NCBI RefSeq assembly: GCF_003598715.1
Contig: NZ_QZFU01000029.1
Location: 372,001-436,000 of the forward strand
DNA length: 64,000 bases
DNA from: Nocardia panacis
GTDB taxonomy: Bacteria; Actinomycetota; Actinomycetes; Mycobacteriales; Mycobacteriaceae
Direction of reading: 5' to 3'
Of the stretch, positions 1 through 7,795 are shown in pieces. Position numbers and translations under genes: made by a program. Numbering within the stretch: position 1 is the first letter of the stretch; each line of letters opens with the position of its first letter. The notes below the pieces were generated by a model. It was not told the origin of the DNA, did not search any database, and saw only the letters and a program-made list of their open reading frames with translations.

Positions 1-1
1 T

Positions 2-172
2 GCCTTCGGCGCGGCCATCTCCGGTGTGCTGGTCAATCTCGGTGAGCCGTCGATGGTGCGTTCGGTGCGCTATCTGGAGATCGGGTTGGCCGTCATCGCG
101 GTCCTCGGCGTCGCCGGTGCCCTCGCGGCGCGCGGGCGGGTGCGGTCGGAGCCGGTGCGCACGGCGGTCTGA
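2..172 (+). CDS. C-terminal end of a membrane protein, probably an MFS transporter
   Basis: An open frame enters from the left edge and stops at TGA 170-172, giving 56 residues. It contains a hydrophobic stretch (LEIGLAVIAVLGVAGALAA) followed by an Arg-rich polar tail, as at the last membrane helix of a 12-14 helix drug/sugar transporter. The start and most of the protein lie outside the window, so the family is inferred from this one helix only. It is convergent with the VOC gene and a hairpin at 264-296 separates them. Confidence 0.5.
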   Translation, partial: AFGAAISGVLVNLGEPSMVRSVRYLEIGLAVIAVLGVAGALAARGRVRSEPVRTAV

Positions 173-263
173 GATGTTCTGACGCGTCCGAGAAGACGTG
201 GGGTCGAGAAAGTTCGGATGCGCAACAGGTGTCGGAAGTTTGAACGCGCACTGCTTTCGGGAG

Positions 264-296
264 CGTTGTGCCGCCGAAACCCTCGGCGGCGCAACG
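264..296. terminator. Hairpin between convergent genes
   Basis: A 13-bp stem (CGTTGTGCCGCCG with CGGCGGCGCAACG, one T-G wobble) closes a 7-nt loop. It sits between the transporter stop and the VOC gene stop and probably ends transcription from both sides. There is no U tract, as is common in actinobacteria. Confidence 0.55.
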
Positions 297-303
297 CGTC
301 TCC

Positions 304-726
304 TCATTTCGGTTCGATGAGCTGGGTCAGTCGCAGGTGATTGCCGGAGGGGTCACGCAATGAGCAGTCGATACCGTAGGGCCGCTGCGCGGGCTTCTCG
401 ACGAATTCGACACCGCGCGCCTGCATCGCCTCGAACTCGGCCTGGACATCGTTGGTGGTCAGGAACACCGTCCCGGCAAAGCCTTTCGACATCAGGTCGC
501 GCACCTGCGCACCGGTCTCCTCGTCCATGACCGGTAGGCCCGGAATCGCCATGAGCACGATCTCGGTATCGGGCTGGCCGACCGGGCCGACGCTGAGCCA
601 GCGGAAATCGCCCATTTCCGGGACGGTCACATCGGAGCGCAACTCCATGCCGAGCTTGTCGGTGTAGAAGGCGGCCGCGGCGTTCTGATCGTGCACCCAC
701 AGTTGCACGCTGCTGATCTTGATCAC
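304..726 (-). CDS. VOC family protein (glyoxalase / bleomycin-resistance fold)
   Basis: This 140-residue protein has the size and pattern of one vicinal-oxygen-chelate module pair. The N-terminal beta strand with a conserved His/Asn region (SVQLWVHDQNAAAAFYTDKL) is followed by a second half ending GIDCSLRDPSGNHLRLTQ, the usual 'DPxGNxxxL' end of the family. Members bind a metal and act as dioxygenases, lyases or antibiotic binders; the substrate cannot be read from sequence. It lies 39 bp downstream of an AraC-type regulator on the same strand, so the two are probably cotranscribed. Confidence 0.8.
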   Translation of the reverse strand: MIKISSVQLWVHDQNAAAAFYTDKLGMELRSDVTVPEMGDFRWLSVGPVGQPDTEIVLMAIPGLPVMDEETGAQVRDLMSKGFAGTVFLTTNDVQAEFEAMQARGVEFVEKPAQRPYGIDCSLRDPSGNHLRLTQLIEPK

Positions 727-765
727 GGTGTTCTCCTCGCATCGAGTGGTTCGTCGCAGACAACG

Positions 766-1200
766 CTATTGCGCGGCAGGCCCGGAATCTTCTCGAAAAC
801 TGCTGCGTTGCGGCCGCCCGAAGAAACGGACCATGCAGGCGGGAATGCGGGCGTAGTGCGCGGCGGGTGGAAAGGCGGCCCGGTAGGCCCGCGGTGCACG
901 GCCATAGGTGCGGGTGAAGCTCGTCGTGAACGAGCCGACGCTCTGCCATCCGACCAGGAAGCAGATCTCGGCCACCGACCGATCGGTTGTGCGCAATAGT
1001 GCCGCTGCCCGCTCCAACCGCCGCGTCATCAGATAGGCGTGCGGCGATTCCCCGAACGCCCGCCGAAACTCCCGACTGAAATGCGCCCGCGACAACCCCG
1101 CCGCCCGAGCCATATCCGCCACCTCGACCGCCTCGGAATACCGCGCATCCGCCAAATCCTTGGCCCGCAACAAATGCCGCGCAATGGGTACCGCCGCCAC
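766..1200 (-). CDS. AraC-family transcriptional regulator (DNA-binding domain only)
   Basis: The 144-residue protein consists essentially of the AraC/XylS double helix-turn-helix. HTH1 covers about residues 27-53 (VADMARAAGLSRAHFSREF), and HTH2 about 76-103, including the family signature ending FTRTYGRAPRAYR. There is no N-terminal ligand-binding domain, so it may act like the short SoxS/MarA-type activators. The frame begins at GTG 1200 without a convincing ribosome site. It stands between vapC and the VOC gene on the same strand and may control the VOC gene; that link is inference from position. Confidence 0.85.
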   Translation of the reverse strand: MAAVPIARHLLRAKDLADARYSEAVEVADMARAAGLSRAHFSREFRRAFGESPHAYLMTRRLERAAALLRTTDRSVAEICFLVGWQSVGSFTTSFTRTYGRAPRAYRAAFPPAAHYARIPACMVRFFGRPQRSSFREDSGPAAQ

Positions 1201-1231
1201 CCGCCCAGTATCCCAGCCACCCCCGACATCC

Positions 1232-1666
1232 TCAGTTGACGCTGCCCTGCGGCACCACCCAAACGTGAGGTTGGCGCGTTACGGCCGCTATGTGTTCGAA
1301 GTCGGCGTCGTAGTGGACCAGGACCGCGCCGTGGAATTCGGCGGTCGCGGCGGTAAGGATGTCGATGATTCCGGCGGCGCGGTGTTGGCTTTTGCGGGCC
1401 ATGAGTTGTTGGATCTCGCGGGCGCGTTCCGCGATGGATTCGTTGATCGGCAGGTTGACGTAGAGCGCGCGGCGCCGCTGTGCGATGGTCTGCACGTCGG
1501 TGACACTGCGCCCGGAATATCCGGCTTCCAGGTCGACCGTGACCGTGGTCGCGGCGGCCCCGTCCGCGATCAGACCCGCGATCACCCTGCGTACGGCATC
1601 GTTCTTGAACCGAGCGGTGGCGGAGGTATCGATCAGGTGCAGTCGCAGCGGGGTGATCGCCGTCAA
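1232..1666 (-). CDS. vapC: VapC-type PIN-domain ribonuclease toxin
   Basis: The 144-residue PIN-domain protein is the probable toxin of a type II pair. Its start is a TTG that overlaps the TGA of the upstream vapB (shared bases TTGA), which implies translational coupling. PIN acidic residues are visible: Asp13 in LIDTSATARF, Glu47 in VDLEAGYSGR, Asp102 in GIIDILTAA and Asp120/122 in VHYDADFEHI. These coordinate Mg2+ in VapC RNases, which cleave tRNA or rRNA. The actual RNA target cannot be predicted here. Confidence 0.85.
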   Translation of the reverse strand: MTAITPLRLHLIDTSATARFKNDAVRRVIAGLIADGAAATTVTVDLEAGYSGRSVTDVQTIAQRRRALYVNLPINESIAERAREIQQLMARKSQHRAAGIIDILTAATAEFHGAVLVHYDADFEHIAAVTRQPHVWVVPQGSVN

Positions 1667-1872
1667 CGGCGGGCCTGGTCCATGATGTCCGGATCGTCGA
1701 TGTCCGGACCGACACCGAAACCGTACGGGTCGTTCAGAACCTGCTCGATCCGCCGTCGCCGCTCGGCGACGAATTCCAGCGCGGCGTTGACGGTGTCCTT
1801 CTTCGTCGTGGTGCCGAGTTCTTTGGCGGCCAGGGCTAGCGCCTCGTCGTTCAGATCGATCATCGTCTTCAT
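1663..1872 (-). CDS. vapB: VapB-type antitoxin (ribbon-helix-helix)
   Basis: A small antitoxin of 69 residues starting MKTMIDLNDEALALAAKEL. The MxxTIDLDxxLL-like opening followed by TKKDTVNAALEFV is typical of actinobacterial VapB ribbon-helix-helix proteins. The C-terminal half (RRRRIEQVLNDPYGFGVGPD) would wrap the PIN toxin. ATG 1872 was chosen because it gives the usual MxxxIDL start; GTG 1881 in frame is possible, with the GAGG lying between the two. It precedes and overlaps vapC by 4 nt; VapB normally represses its own promoter. Confidence 0.82.
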   Translation of the reverse strand: MKTMIDLNDEALALAAKELGTTTKKDTVNAALEFVAERRRRIEQVLNDPYGFGVGPDIDDPDIMDQARR

Positions 1873-1950
1873 ACACCTCACGGTATGTCTGCGGATCTAT
1901 CGCTAGCAATACTACGAGATATTCGATGCCGAGTTGTAGCCGGATACGAC

Positions 1951-1985
1951 GAAGGCCGCCCGAATCCAGGATTCGGGCGGCCTTC
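1951..1985. terminator. Strong hairpin downstream of sdhB
   Basis: A perfect 15-bp stem (GAAGGCCGCCCGAAT paired with its complement at 1971-1985) closes a CCAGG loop. It begins 12 nt beyond the sdhB stop and lies before the vapB start, so it most likely ends the sdhCDAB transcript and insulates vapBC. Confidence 0.75.
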
Positions 1986-1997
1986 GGAAGACAGCGG

Positions 1998-2768
1998 TCA
2001 GCGGGCGAACAGGAGGGCGCGCTTGACCTCCTGGATCGCCTTGGTGACCTCGATGCCTCGGGGGCAGGCGTCGGTGCAGTTGAAGGTGGTGCGGCAGCGC
2101 CAGACGCCCTCGACATCATTGAGGATGTCGAGACGCTCGCGCGCGCCCTCGTCGCGGCTGTCGAAGATGAAGCGGTGCGCGTTGACGATGGCGGCGGGGC
2201 CGAAATAGCTGCCGTCGCTCCAGTAGACCGGGCACGAGGTGGTGCAGCACGCGCACAGGATGCACTTGGTGGTGTCATCGAAGCGGTGCCGGTCGGCCTG
2301 GCTCTGGATGCGCTCGCGGGTCGGCTCATTGCCCGAGGTGATCAGGTACGGCTTGATCGCGCGGAACGCGTCGAAGAACGGCTCCATATTCACCACCAGA
2401 TCCTTCTCCACGGGTAGGCCGCGGATCGGTTCGACGGTGACGGTGATGCTCTTGCCGTTCTTGGGCAGCATGTCCTTCATGAGCACCTTGCAGGCCAACC
2501 GGTTCACCCCGTTGATCCGCATGGCGTCGGACCCGCACACCCCGTGCGCGCAGGAGCGGCGGAAGGTGAGTGTGCCGTCCAGGTAGGACTTGATGTAGAT
2601 GAGCACATTCAGGAAGCGGTCGGTCGACAGGACCGGCACCTGGAACGAATCCCAGTGCGCGCCCTTGTCGTCCTCCGGGTTGAACCGGGCCACCTTGACG
2701 GTGATCATCACCGAGCCCTCGGGGACCGGAGCCGGATTCTGCGTCGTCGGTTCAGCTACGGCTGTCAT
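1998..2768 (-). CDS. sdhB: Succinate dehydrogenase iron-sulfur subunit
   Basis: The 256-residue iron-sulfur subunit passes electrons from SdhA to the membrane quinone site. The plant-type 2Fe-2S motif is Cys73, Cys78, Asp81, Cys93 (SCAHGVCGSD), with Asp in the third position as in many SdhB. The ferredoxin-like part has Cys169, Cys172, Cys175, Cys179 (CILCACCTTSCP) and CRTTFNCTDACPRG near the C-terminus for the 4Fe-4S and 3Fe-4S clusters. The ATG overlaps the sdhA stop (TGATG). It is the last gene of sdhCDAB. Confidence 0.97.
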   Translation of the reverse strand: MTAVAEPTTQNPAPVPEGSVMITVKVARFNPEDDKGAHWDSFQVPVLSTDRFLNVLIYIKSYLDGTLTFRRSCAHGVCGSDAMRINGVNRLACKVLMKDMLPKNGKSITVTVEPIRGLPVEKDLVVNMEPFFDAFRAIKPYLITSGNEPTRERIQSQADRHRFDDTTKCILCACCTTSCPVYWSDGSYFGPAAIVNAHRFIFDSRDEGARERLDILNDVEGVWRCRTTFNCTDACPRGIEVTKAIQEVKRALLFAR

Positions 2769-4537
2769 CAGTACTTGCGCTCCATCGGCTCGTAGCGGGT
2801 CTGCACGACCGGCTTGTAGTCGAGGCGGATATCCGAGAGGAGCTCCGCACCCTCCTTGTAGGCCATCGTGTGCCGCATGTAGTTGACATCGTCGCGGTCC
2901 GGGTAGTCCTCGCGGGCGTGACCGCCGCGCGATTCCTTGCGGTTGAGCGCGCCGACCACGGTGACCTCGGCCAGCTCCAGCAGGAAGCCGAGCTCGACGG
3001 CCTCGAGCAGGTCGCTGTTGTAGCGCTTGCCCTTGTCCTGCACCGTGATTCGCGCGTAGCGCTCCTTGAGTGCGTGAATGTCGGTGAGCGCCTGCTTGAG
3101 GGTGTCCTCGGTGCGGAACACCGAGGCGTTGTTGTCCATCGAGCGCTGCAGGTCGGTGCGGATATCGGCGACCCGCTCATTGCCGTGGTCGGAGAGCAGA
3201 CCGGCGAGCCAGGTCTGCACCATCTCGGCGGGCGCCTCCGGCATCTCGACGAATTCGCTGCGCTGGGCGTATTCGGCGGCGGCGATACCGGCGCGCCGAC
3301 CGAAGACATTGATATCGAGCAGCGAGTTGGTGCCGAGGCGGTTCGCGCCGTGCACCGACACGCAGGCGCATTCGCCCGCGGCGTACAGGCCGGGCACCAC
3401 ATCGGTGTTGTTGCGCAGCACCTCGCCGCGGATCCGGGTGGGAATGCCACCCATGACGTAGTGGCAGGTCGGGAAGACCGGCACCAGTTCCTTCACCGGG
3501 TCGACACCGAGGTAGGTGCGGGAGAACTCGGTGATGTCGGGCAGCTTCTCCTCGAGCACGTCCTCGCCGAGGTGGGTCACGTCGATGTAGACGTAATCCT
3601 TGTTCGGCCCGGCGCCGCGACCCTCGAGCACCTCGAGCACCATCGAGCGGGCGACGATATCGCGGGGCGCGAGGTCCTTGATGGTGGGGGCGTAGCGCTC
3701 CATGAACCGCTCGCCCTCGGCGTTGCGCAGGATGCCGCCCTCGCCGCGCACGGCCTCGGAGATGAGGATGCCGAGTCCGGCCAGGCCCGTGGGATGGAAC
3801 TGGTGGAACTCCATATCCTCCAGCGGAAGTCCTTTGCGGAACACGATCGCCATACCGTCGCCGGTGAGCGTGTGCGCGTTGGAGGTGGTTTTGTACATCC
3901 GGCCCGAACCGCCGGTGGCGAAGATGATCGACTTGGCGTGGAAGACGTGGATTTCACCGGTGGCCAGCTCGTAGGCGACCACACCGGTGGCCACCGGACC
4001 GCGCTCGGTCTCGGTGAGCACCAGGTCGAGCACGTAGAACTCGTTGAAGAATTCCACATCGTGCTTGACGCAGTTCTGGTACAGGGTCTGCAGGATCATG
4101 TGGCCGGTGCGGTCCGCGGCGTAGCAGGCGCGCCGAACCGGGGCCTTGCCGTGATCGCGGGTGTGTCCGCCGAAGCGGCGCTGGTCGATCTTGCCTTCGG
4201 GGGTCCGGTTGAAGGGCAGGCCCATCTTCTCCAGGTCGAGGACGGCATCGATGGCCTCCTTGGCCATGATCTCCGCGGCGTCCTGGTCGACGAGGTAGTC
4301 GCCGCCCTTGACCGTGTCGAAGGTGTGCCACTCCCAGTTGTCCTCTTCGACATTGGCCAAGGCGGCGCACATGCCGCCCTGTGCCGCGCCGGTGTGGCTG
4401 CGGGTGGGGTACAGCTTGGTCAGGACGGCCGTCCGTGCCCGCGGACCCGCCTCGATCGCCGCGCGCATGCCCGCGCCACCGGCGCCGACGATCACGACGT
4501 CGTAGCGATGCTCCTGAACCGGTCGGGATTCACTCAT
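2768..4537 (-). CDS. sdhA: Succinate dehydrogenase flavoprotein subunit
   Basis: The 589-residue catalytic subunit oxidises succinate to fumarate in the TCA cycle. The Rossmann motif VVIVGAGGAGM is at residues 14-24. His48 in RSHTGAAQGG is the expected covalent FAD attachment site. The family signature HQFHPTGL and Arg-rich substrate loop (APRDIVARSM) are present. It is the third gene of sdhCDAB, 16 bp after sdhD, and overlaps sdhB by one base. Length and order match the sdhCDAB (Sdh2-type) operon of mycobacteria (Rv3316-Rv3319). Confidence 0.97.
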   Translation of the reverse strand: MSESRPVQEHRYDVVIVGAGGAGMRAAIEAGPRARTAVLTKLYPTRSHTGAAQGGMCAALANVEEDNWEWHTFDTVKGGDYLVDQDAAEIMAKEAIDAVLDLEKMGLPFNRTPEGKIDQRRFGGHTRDHGKAPVRRACYAADRTGHMILQTLYQNCVKHDVEFFNEFYVLDLVLTETERGPVATGVVAYELATGEIHVFHAKSIIFATGGSGRMYKTTSNAHTLTGDGMAIVFRKGLPLEDMEFHQFHPTGLAGLGILISEAVRGEGGILRNAEGERFMERYAPTIKDLAPRDIVARSMVLEVLEGRGAGPNKDYVYIDVTHLGEDVLEEKLPDITEFSRTYLGVDPVKELVPVFPTCHYVMGGIPTRIRGEVLRNNTDVVPGLYAAGECACVSVHGANRLGTNSLLDINVFGRRAGIAAAEYAQRSEFVEMPEAPAEMVQTWLAGLLSDHGNERVADIRTDLQRSMDNNASVFRTEDTLKQALTDIHALKERYARITVQDKGKRYNSDLLEAVELGFLLELAEVTVVGALNRKESRGGHAREDYPDRDDVNYMRHTMAYKEGAELLSDIRLDYKPVVQTRYEPMERKY

Positions 4538-4553
4538 CGGTACTCGCCTGTTC

Positions 4554-4985
4554 CTAACTGATGTTGGGGTCGAAGGTGAAGATGACGTAGGTGCCGACGA
4601 CCATGATCAGAACCATGGAGACCGCGAGCAGGGTGTTCAACCAGAACCTGGTCGAATCCTTGCGGGAGTAGTCGGCGATCACGGTGCGCAGGCCGTTGCC
4701 GCCGTGCAACTGGGCCAGCCACAGCATGGCCAGGTCCCAGATCTGCCAGAACGGGCTGGCCCAGCGGCCCGCGACGAAGCCGAAGTTGATCCGCTTCACG
4801 CCGCCGTCGACCATCAGCATGATCGTCAGGTGGCCGAAGACCAGCACGATCAGCAGCAGGCCGGAGAGTCGCATGAACACCCACGCGTACTTCTCGAAGT
4901 TGCTATTGGAGCGCGCGCGGGGGGTGCGCGGCTGATCCAGGCTGGCGGGGCGGTCATAGGACTTGCCGAGGACTGGTGCGCTCAT
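4554..4985 (-). CDS. sdhD: Succinate dehydrogenase membrane anchor subunit
   Basis: A 143-residue hydrophobic anchor with three membrane helices (about residues 36-58, 82-100 and 116-137). The second His-containing helix (FGHLTIMLMVDGG, His52) fits the heme/quinone region of SdhD. The open frame extends upstream through sdhC, but ATG 4985, one base after the sdhC stop, gives the expected N-terminus MSAPVLGKS. Together with SdhC it holds the catalytic dimer on the membrane and forms the menaquinone site. Confidence 0.92.
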   Translation of the reverse strand: MSAPVLGKSYDRPASLDQPRTPRARSNSNFEKYAWVFMRLSGLLLIVLVFGHLTIMLMVDGGVKRINFGFVAGRWASPFWQIWDLAMLWLAQLHGGNGLRTVIADYSRKDSTRFWLNTLLAVSMVLIMVVGTYVIFTFDPNIS

Positions 4986-4986
4986 A

Positions 4987-5391
4987 TCAGTGCTCCGTGA
5001 ACAGGTAGAAGAACTGGCGGCCGACGCCTGCGGCCGAGACGATGATCCAGACCGCGAGCACGATCCACAGCATCTGGCGCTGGTAGCGCGGACCCTTGGA
5101 CCAGAAGTCGACCAGGATGACGCGCACGCCGTTGAACGCGTGGAACAGCACGCAGACGACCAGGGCCATCTCCAGCAGCGCCACGAGGGGGTTCTTGTAG
5201 GTCTCGATCGTGCGGGAGTAGGTGTCCGGGTGAACGCGAACCAGCGCGGTGTCCAAGACGTGCACGAAGAGGAAGAAGAAGAGGGTGACACCGGTGATCC
5301 GGTGCAGCGCCCACGACCACATTCCGGGGTCGCCTCGATACAGACTCTTCCGCTTCGGCTGTTCTGGAGCCGGAGCTTCTATCGTGGTCAT
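4987..5391 (-). CDS. sdhC: Succinate dehydrogenase cytochrome b556 subunit
   Basis: The first gene of sdhCDAB encodes a 134-residue three-helix anchor. The motif MWSWALHRITGVTLFFFLFVHV is the SdhC signature, with His ligands in 'HRITG' and 'FVHVLD'. ATG 5391 was chosen because a GGAGG lies 11 nt upstream; an in-frame TTG 5409 would add six residues. The 277-bp gap to the divergent cdd gene must hold the operon promoter; no clear consensus was assigned. Confidence 0.93.
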   Translation of the reverse strand: MTTIEAPAPEQPKRKSLYRGDPGMWSWALHRITGVTLFFFLFVHVLDTALVRVHPDTYSRTIETYKNPLVALLEMALVVCVLFHAFNGVRVILVDFWSKGPRYQRQMLWIVLAVWIIVSAAGVGRQFFYLFTEH

Positions 5392-5668
5392 AGAGTGCGG
5401 TGCCTCCAACGTCGTTGATGGACCCGGTCGTTGGTCCCATTCCGGCTGTGTGGAGGGGCGAATGCCCAGGTGGCTACGCTCCGGCCCACCGCCGGGAACC
5501 CGAACCGATCTGTTGTGGACTCTAATCCTCCGGCTATGCCGGAACTAATTCGGCGTGCCGTGCGTTTGCCGACATCGGGCCGAGTTAGGTTTACCTTTCT
5601 TGTGTCGCGAATGCTTGCGTTGTGGCCCGCGCACGGTCATGATCGGAGTGTTCCCCCGGAGGTGGCCG

Positions 5669-6070
5669 ATGTCGGAAATTGACTGGAATGTCTTGCGTGC
5701 CAATGCCATTCAAGTTATGCAGAATGCCTATGTCCCATATTCGCGATTTCCGGTCGGCGCGGCCGGACTCGGCGCCGATGGCCGAATTGTGCTCGGGTGC
5801 AATGTGGAGAATGTCTCATACGGTATGACGCTCTGTGCCGAATGCGTACTCGTCGGTAACTTGATTTCCGGTGGCGGTGGTCGCCTACGCGCCGTGGCCG
5901 TCACCGATTCCCGAGGCGAGATACTCATGCCGTGCGGGCGGTGTCGACAGGTGCTCTACGAACACGGCGGCGGCGACTTGCTCATCGACCATCCGAGCGG
6001 GCCGGTGCGCTTGGCCGCATTGCTGCCCGACGCCTTCGGTCCTGAAGACCTTGGGGCCGGGCAGCTCTGA
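5669..6070 (+). CDS. cdd: Cytidine deaminase
   Basis: A 133-residue tetrameric-type cytidine deaminase that converts (deoxy)cytidine to (deoxy)uridine. The zinc site is complete: Cys56 with Glu58 (LCAEC) and Cys89/Cys92 (MPCGRCRQ). Substrate residues NVENVSYG are present. ATG 5669 is preceded by CGGAGGTGG with proper spacing; upstream in-frame codons were rejected because they precede this ribosome site. It heads the salvage cluster cdd-deoA-add, as Rv3315c-Rv3313c in M. tuberculosis. Confidence 0.95.
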   Translation: MSEIDWNVLRANAIQVMQNAYVPYSRFPVGAAGLGADGRIVLGCNVENVSYGMTLCAECVLVGNLISGGGGRLRAVAVTDSRGEILMPCGRCRQVLYEHGGGDLLIDHPSGPVRLAALLPDAFGPEDLGAGQL

Positions 6071-6079
6071 CGAGGCTCG

Positions 6080-6319
6080 CTAGCAGAGCTCGTCGAGCGC
6101 GGCGTCTATCTCCGCCTCGGCGGGTGCGACGACCTGTTCGATCCTGTGCGCCGGAACACCCAGGCGCTCCAGGATGAGCTCGAGTCCGCGCCGCTGGACG
6201 ATCTCGATCCCGGTGACGCGCCGGGTGAGTTTGTACATGGTCTCCACGTGCACATCCTCGATATCGGTCACGCGCGTCTCCAGCTCACCGAGCCGACGCT
6301 CGATCTGGACAGTTGTCAT
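6080..6319 (-). CDS. Small coiled-coil hypothetical protein
   Basis: A 79-residue charged protein, MTTVQIERRL onward, with heptad-like Leu/Ile spacing through residues 5-50 that predicts one long helix or coiled coil, then an acidic tail ending in Cys. No family was recognised. It lies antisense between cdd and deoA, ends 9 bp after the cdd stop and starts 100 bp before deoA. Codon use matches its neighbours, and the encoded pattern is protein-like, but expression is unproven. Confidence 0.55.
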   Translation of the reverse strand: MTTVQIERRLGELETRVTDIEDVHVETMYKLTRRVTGIEIVQRRGLELILERLGVPAHRIEQVVAPAEAEIDAALDELC

Positions 6320-6419
6320 TCCGAACCCCCAATCCCCGTGAACAATCAATGACCGTCGCGAGAGTAGCCGAGCCCGTCGCTGCCCGCCACATCGATTTCG
6401 GCCGTGCCACACTGGCCGG

Positions 6420-7709
6420 GTGACGGCACTGGACGCGGTTTCGATCATCACCGCCAAGCGCGACGGCGGGGAGCTGTCCGACGCGCAGATCGATTGGGTC
6501 ATAAACGGATTCACCAGGGGCGAGGTCGCCGACGAACAGATGGCCGCGCTCGCCATGGCCATCGTGTGGCGCGGTCTGAGCCGCCGGGAGACCGCGCGGT
6601 GGACCGCCGCCATGATCGGCTCGGGTTCGCGGCTGGACTTCACCGATCTGCCGCGCCCGACGGTGGACAAACATTCGACCGGCGGGGTGGGTGACAAGAT
6701 CACGCTGCCGCTCGCGCCGTTGGTCGCGGCCTGCGGCGCGGCGGTGCCGCAACTGTCCGGACGCGGATTGGGCCACACCGGCGGCACATTGGACAAGCTG
6801 GAGGCCATACCCGGTTGGCGGGCCGATATTCCGGTGCCGAGGATCCGGGAGATCCTGGCCGATCCGGGAATCGGCGGCGTGGTGTGCGCCGCGGGCGCGG
6901 ATCTCGCCCCGGCCGACAAGCGGCTGTACGCGCTGCGCGATGTCACCGCAACGGTGGAGTCGATTCCCTTGATCGCGAGTTCGATCATGAGCAAGAAGAT
7001 CGCCGAGGGCACCGGGTCGCTGGTGCTCGACGTGAAGGTCGGTCGGGGGGCGTTCCTGAAGACTCTCGATGGCGCGCGTGAATTGGCCAGGGCCATGGTC
7101 GAATTGGGTACCGATGCCGGGGTGCGCACGGTGGCGCTGCTCACTGCGATGGATATCCCGCTCGGCCGCACGGCGGGCAACGCGCTGGAGGTCGCCGAAT
7201 CCGTCGCGGTGCTGGCGGGCGGCGGTCCGTCCGACGTGGTCGAGCTCACCCTCACTCTCGCCCGCGAGATGGTCGCACTGGTGGGTATCGATACCGACCC
7301 GGCCGACGCGCTGGCCGACGGCCGCGCCATGGACCATTGGCGCGCCATGGTTCGTGCCCAGGGCGGCGACCCGGACGCGCCGCTGCCCCGCGCGAAACAC
7401 AGCGAGGTGGTCCGTTCGCCGTCGACAGGTGTGCTGACGGACCTGGATGCCATGGCGGTCGGCCTCGCGGCGTGGCGGCTGGGCGCGGGGCGGGCCAGAC
7501 AGGGCGACCCGGTGCAACCCGGCGCGGGCATCGAGATGCACGCCAAGCCGGGCGATGCCGTGACCTCGGGAAAACCGCTGTTCACGCTGCACACCGATAC
7601 CCCGGAGGCGTTCGCGGGCGCGCTGGCCGCACTGGGCTCGGCCGCGACCATCGGTGCGCCGGAAGACTATTCATCCAACCCGGCGGTACTGGATCGCGTC
7701 ACGGTTTGA
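6420..7709 (+). CDS. deoA: Thymidine phosphorylase
   Basis: A 429-residue pyrimidine-nucleoside phosphorylase that converts thymidine/deoxyuridine and phosphate to base plus deoxyribose-1-phosphate. The phosphate site KHSTGGVGDK and the family signature SGRGLGHTGGTLDKLE are intact, and the three-domain alpha/beta length is normal. It starts at GTG 6420. It follows cdd on the same strand with only the small antisense frame between. Deoxyribose-1-phosphate produced here could be isomerised by a phosphomutase such as the PmmB-type protein encoded further along. Confidence 0.96.
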   Translation: MTALDAVSIITAKRDGGELSDAQIDWVINGFTRGEVADEQMAALAMAIVWRGLSRRETARWTAAMIGSGSRLDFTDLPRPTVDKHSTGGVGDKITLPLAPLVAACGAAVPQLSGRGLGHTGGTLDKLEAIPGWRADIPVPRIREILADPGIGGVVCAAGADLAPADKRLYALRDVTATVESIPLIASSIMSKKIAEGTGSLVLDVKVGRGAFLKTLDGARELARAMVELGTDAGVRTVALLTAMDIPLGRTAGNALEVAESVAVLAGGGPSDVVELTLTLAREMVALVGIDTDPADALADGRAMDHWRAMVRAQGGDPDAPLPRAKHSEVVRSPSTGVLTDLDAMAVGLAAWRLGAGRARQGDPVQPGAGIEMHAKPGDAVTSGKPLFTLHTDTPEAFAGALAALGSAATIGAPEDYSSNPAVLDRVTV

Positions 7710-7795
7710 GCGTCGGCGGCCCTCGGTCGACAACGAGTTGATTGCCTGGTCCCGACTGCGCTGCCGAAGCCGCCCGCTGCGGCTAACGTGTGTGC

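Noticed and set aside
2870..4561. 563-codon open frame on the plus strand opposite sdhA
   Set aside because: It is the high-GC antisense shadow of sdhA; the encoded protein is His/Val/Asp-rich without any fold pattern.
5585..5598. TTAGGTTTACCTTT upstream of cdd looks like half of an IdeR/DtxR iron box
   Set aside because: Only the AGGT/ACCT arms match and the 19-bp symmetry is absent; the neighbouring genes have no special iron link except sdhB.
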